DNA from: an uncultured Eubacterium sp. | GTDB lineage: Bacteria; Bacillota; Clostridia; Lachnospirales; Lachnospiraceae | Assembly: GCA_910584645.1 (NCBI GenBank) | Contig: CAJUAU010000001.1 | Location: 62,001 to 126,000 of the forward strand | Reading direction: 5' to 3' | DNA length: 64,000 bases | In this document: in pieces, positions 62,469 to 64,000 of the stretch | Layout of the letters: every line of letters starts with the position of its first letter | Position numbering within the stretch: position 1 is the stretch's first letter | Position numbers and translations under genes: made by a program | The notes under the pieces: generated by a model | What the model was told of the DNA's origin: nothing | Databases searched by the model: none | Seen by the model: the letters and a program-made list of their open reading frames with translations, nothing else

Positions 62469-64000
62469 TACAAGAGAAGAGTTGATTGCAAAGCAGGAAG
62501 AGTACAAAGCCTCCCTGAACAGCCAGAAAAAACAGATTCTGATCTGTGCCGGTACGGGCTGTGTGGCTGGAGGATCTCTTAATATTTATGATAAGATGAA
62601 AGAGATCATTGAGGCGAAGGGACTGCGCTGCGCCCTGATCCTGGAGAAAGAGCCACATGATGAGAGCATTGGTCTGAAGAAGAGTGGATGCCATGGGTTC
62701 TGTGAGATGGGACCGCTTCTCAGGATTGAACCGATGGGCTGGCTCTACCTGAAAGTCAAGGTAGAGGATTGCGAGGAGATCATTGAAAAGAGTATTATCA
62801 ATGATGAAGTGGTTGACCGTCTTGTATACAAAGACAAGACATTAAAATCCTATGTAAAACAGGAAGATATACCTTTTTATAAACAGCAGACCCGTATAGC
62901 CCTGGAGTACTGCGGAAGGATTAATGCGGAGAGCATCGCGGAATACATAGCGCTGGGAGGATACAGTGCAGTGGCAAAAGCACTGTTTGATATGACGCCT
63001 CAGCAAATTGTTGATGAAGTGAGTGAAGCAGCCCTGAGAGGACGAGGCGGCGGCGGATTTCCGGCAGGAAGGAAGTGGCAGCAGGTTCTGGACCAGGATG
63101 TGGAAGAAAAATACATCGTATGTAACGGAGATGAAGGAGACCCGGGAGCATTTATGGACCGTTCCATGATGGAGGGTGAGCCCCACAGAGTGATCGAGGG
63201 AATGCTGATCGCTGCCATCGCTACCAATGCCCATCATGGTTACATATACGTCCGCGCCGAGTATCCCCTCGCAGTGGAGCGTCTGCAGACAGCTATCGAC
63301 AAGGCGATGGATAAAGGTCTTCTCGGAAAAGATATTCTTGGATCGGGATTTGATTTTGACCTGCATATCAGCCAGGGTGCTGGAGCCTTTGTCTGCGGTG
63401 AGGGCAGTGCCTTGACGACTTCCATCGAGGGTAACCGTGGTATGCCCCGCGTGAAGCCGCCTCGTACGGTAGAACACGGATTGTTTGACAAGCCTACGGT
63501 GCTGAACAATGTAGAGACATTCTGCAATGTGCCTCCTATCATTCTCAACGGTGCGGAGTGGTATAAGGGATATGGTCCTGAGAACAACCATGGTACGAAG
63601 GCTTTTGCCCTGACGGGAAATGTAAATAATACGGGGCTGATCGAGGTGCCAATGGGAACAACGCTGCGGGAAGTTATTTTTGATATTGGCGGCGGCGTTA
63701 AAGGCGGTGACTTCAAGGCAGTACAGATCGGGGGACCCTCCGGAGGCTGCCTTTGCATCAGTGCAACCGAAGACCATCTGGATATGAAGCTGGATTTCGA
63801 TTCACTGAAAAAAGTGGGTGCCATGATCGGATCCGGCGGGCTTGTTGTTATGAATGATAAGAGCTGTATGGTTGAGGTGGCTAGATTCTTTATGAATTTT
63901 ACCCAGAATGAATCCTGTGGAAAATGTGTTCCCTGCCGTGAGGGAACCAAGAGAATGCTGGAGCTTCTGACAGATATCACAGAGGGAAGAGGAACCATGG
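62458..64000 (+). CDS. NuoF-like flavoprotein subunit (HndC/HydB type), 3' end outside window
   Basis: ATG at 62458 (AGGAGGGGGAGGCAG upstream), 514 codons to the window edge. An N-terminal thioredoxin-like [2Fe-2S] domain (CAGTGCVAGGSLNIYDKM, GCHGFCEMGPLLRIEP) absent from Complex I NuoF precedes the FMN/NADH domain: RGRGGGGFPAGRKWQQ, CNGDEGDPGAFMDRS and GAFVCGEGSALTTSIEG. ESCGKCVPCREGT (about 486) holds three of the four [4Fe-4S] ligands. The N-terminal extension points to the NADH-binding subunit of a bifurcating hydrogenase or similar. The C-terminal ferredoxin-like part usual in this type lies outside. Confidence 0.93.
   Translation, partial: MKINTREELIAKQEEYKASLNSQKKQILICAGTGCVAGGSLNIYDKMKEIIEAKGLRCALILEKEPHDESIGLKKSGCHGFCEMGPLLRIEPMGWLYLKVKVEDCEEIIEKSIINDEVVDRLVYKDKTLKSYVKQEDIPFYKQQTRIALEYCGRINAESIAEYIALGGYSAVAKALFDMTPQQIVDEVSEAALRGRGGGGFPAGRKWQQVLDQDVEEKYIVCNGDEGDPGAFMDRSMMEGEPHRVIEGMLIAAIATNAHHGYIYVRAEYPLAVERLQTAIDKAMDKGLLGKDILGSGFDFDLHISQGAGAFVCGEGSALTTSIEGNRGMPRVKPPRTVEHGLFDKPTVLNNVETFCNVPPIILNGAEWYKGYGPENNHGTKAFALTGNVNNTGLIEVPMGTTLREVIFDIGGGVKGGDFKAVQIGGPSGGCLCISATEDHLDMKLDFDSLKKVGAMIGSGGLVVMNDKSCMVEVARFFMNFTQNESCGKCVPCREGTKRMLELLTDITEGRGTM

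Noticed and set aside
61971..64000. Assignment to Complex I (nuoE/nuoF)
   Set aside because: The NuoF-like protein has an extra N-terminal [2Fe-2S] domain usual in bifurcating hydrogenases, and no other Complex I genes are in view.

Overview
The window looks like a chromosomal segment of an anaerobic Firmicute of the class Clostridia, most likely a Lachnospiraceae gut bacterium. The grounds are strong GGAGG-type ribosome binding sites, sigma-A promoters, some TTG/GTG starts, lipoprotein and LCP/Tag-type cell-wall genes, secreted proteins with Listeria-Bacteroides repeats, and NuoE/NuoF-like subunits of an electron-bifurcating hydrogenase or NADH oxidoreductase. The species assignment is inference. 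No rRNA, tRNA or CRISPR array was seen.

Layout. 1-1236: a truncated PfkB sugar kinase and a Nudix hydrolase, both minus strand. 1610-9512: two large secreted repeat proteins. 9570-11660: a 23-bp hairpin, then hflX and folA, closed by a terminator. 11681-18364: a signalling operon (HD-GYP response regulator, hybrid kinase with Hpt, hybrid kinase fused to a DegV domain). 18400-19494: a DUF4349 lipoprotein. 19607-24911 (minus): an operon of acyl-CoA carboxylase beta subunit, MBOAT acyltransferase and two paralogous SGNH-like proteins, probably for O-acylation of a surface polymer. 25087-40640: a polymorphic-toxin locus. 40673-47935 (minus): a histidine kinase, receiver, HD + Hsp90-like ATPase, membrane GAF-like protein and a small protein. 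48366-61912: a teichoic-acid-like or phosphoglycerol-polysaccharide export and assembly locus. 61971-end: NuoE- and NuoF-like genes, the second cut by the window edge.

The most interesting part is 25-40 kb. A secreted toroid/DUF5057 protein is followed 15 nt later by a 1092-residue lipoprotein with a transglutaminase-like domain that lacks its cysteine, membrane segments, a Gly/Ser-rich linker and a short AT-rich C-terminal tip that looks like a toxin. Behind it lies a graveyard and reservoir of alternative tips, most paired with a small gene of immunity type: two TNT-like (NAD glycohydrolase family) tips, at least three unrelated tips, and tail remnants. Fragments of the GC-rich core gene are scattered between them. 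One copy matches the core almost perfectly over about 850 bp, which would allow tip replacement by homologous recombination. IS200-like, DDE-type and IS110-like remnants and a possible group II intron fragment lie among the cassettes. A LexA-like palindrome lies upstream of the operon.

The second candidate system is the 40.7-47.9 kb set: a PocR-like sensor kinase, a stand-alone receiver and an HD-hydrolase/Hsp90-type ATPase, resembling multi-gene signalling or conflict cassettes. Family names are assigned from recognised motifs only; no database search was possible.
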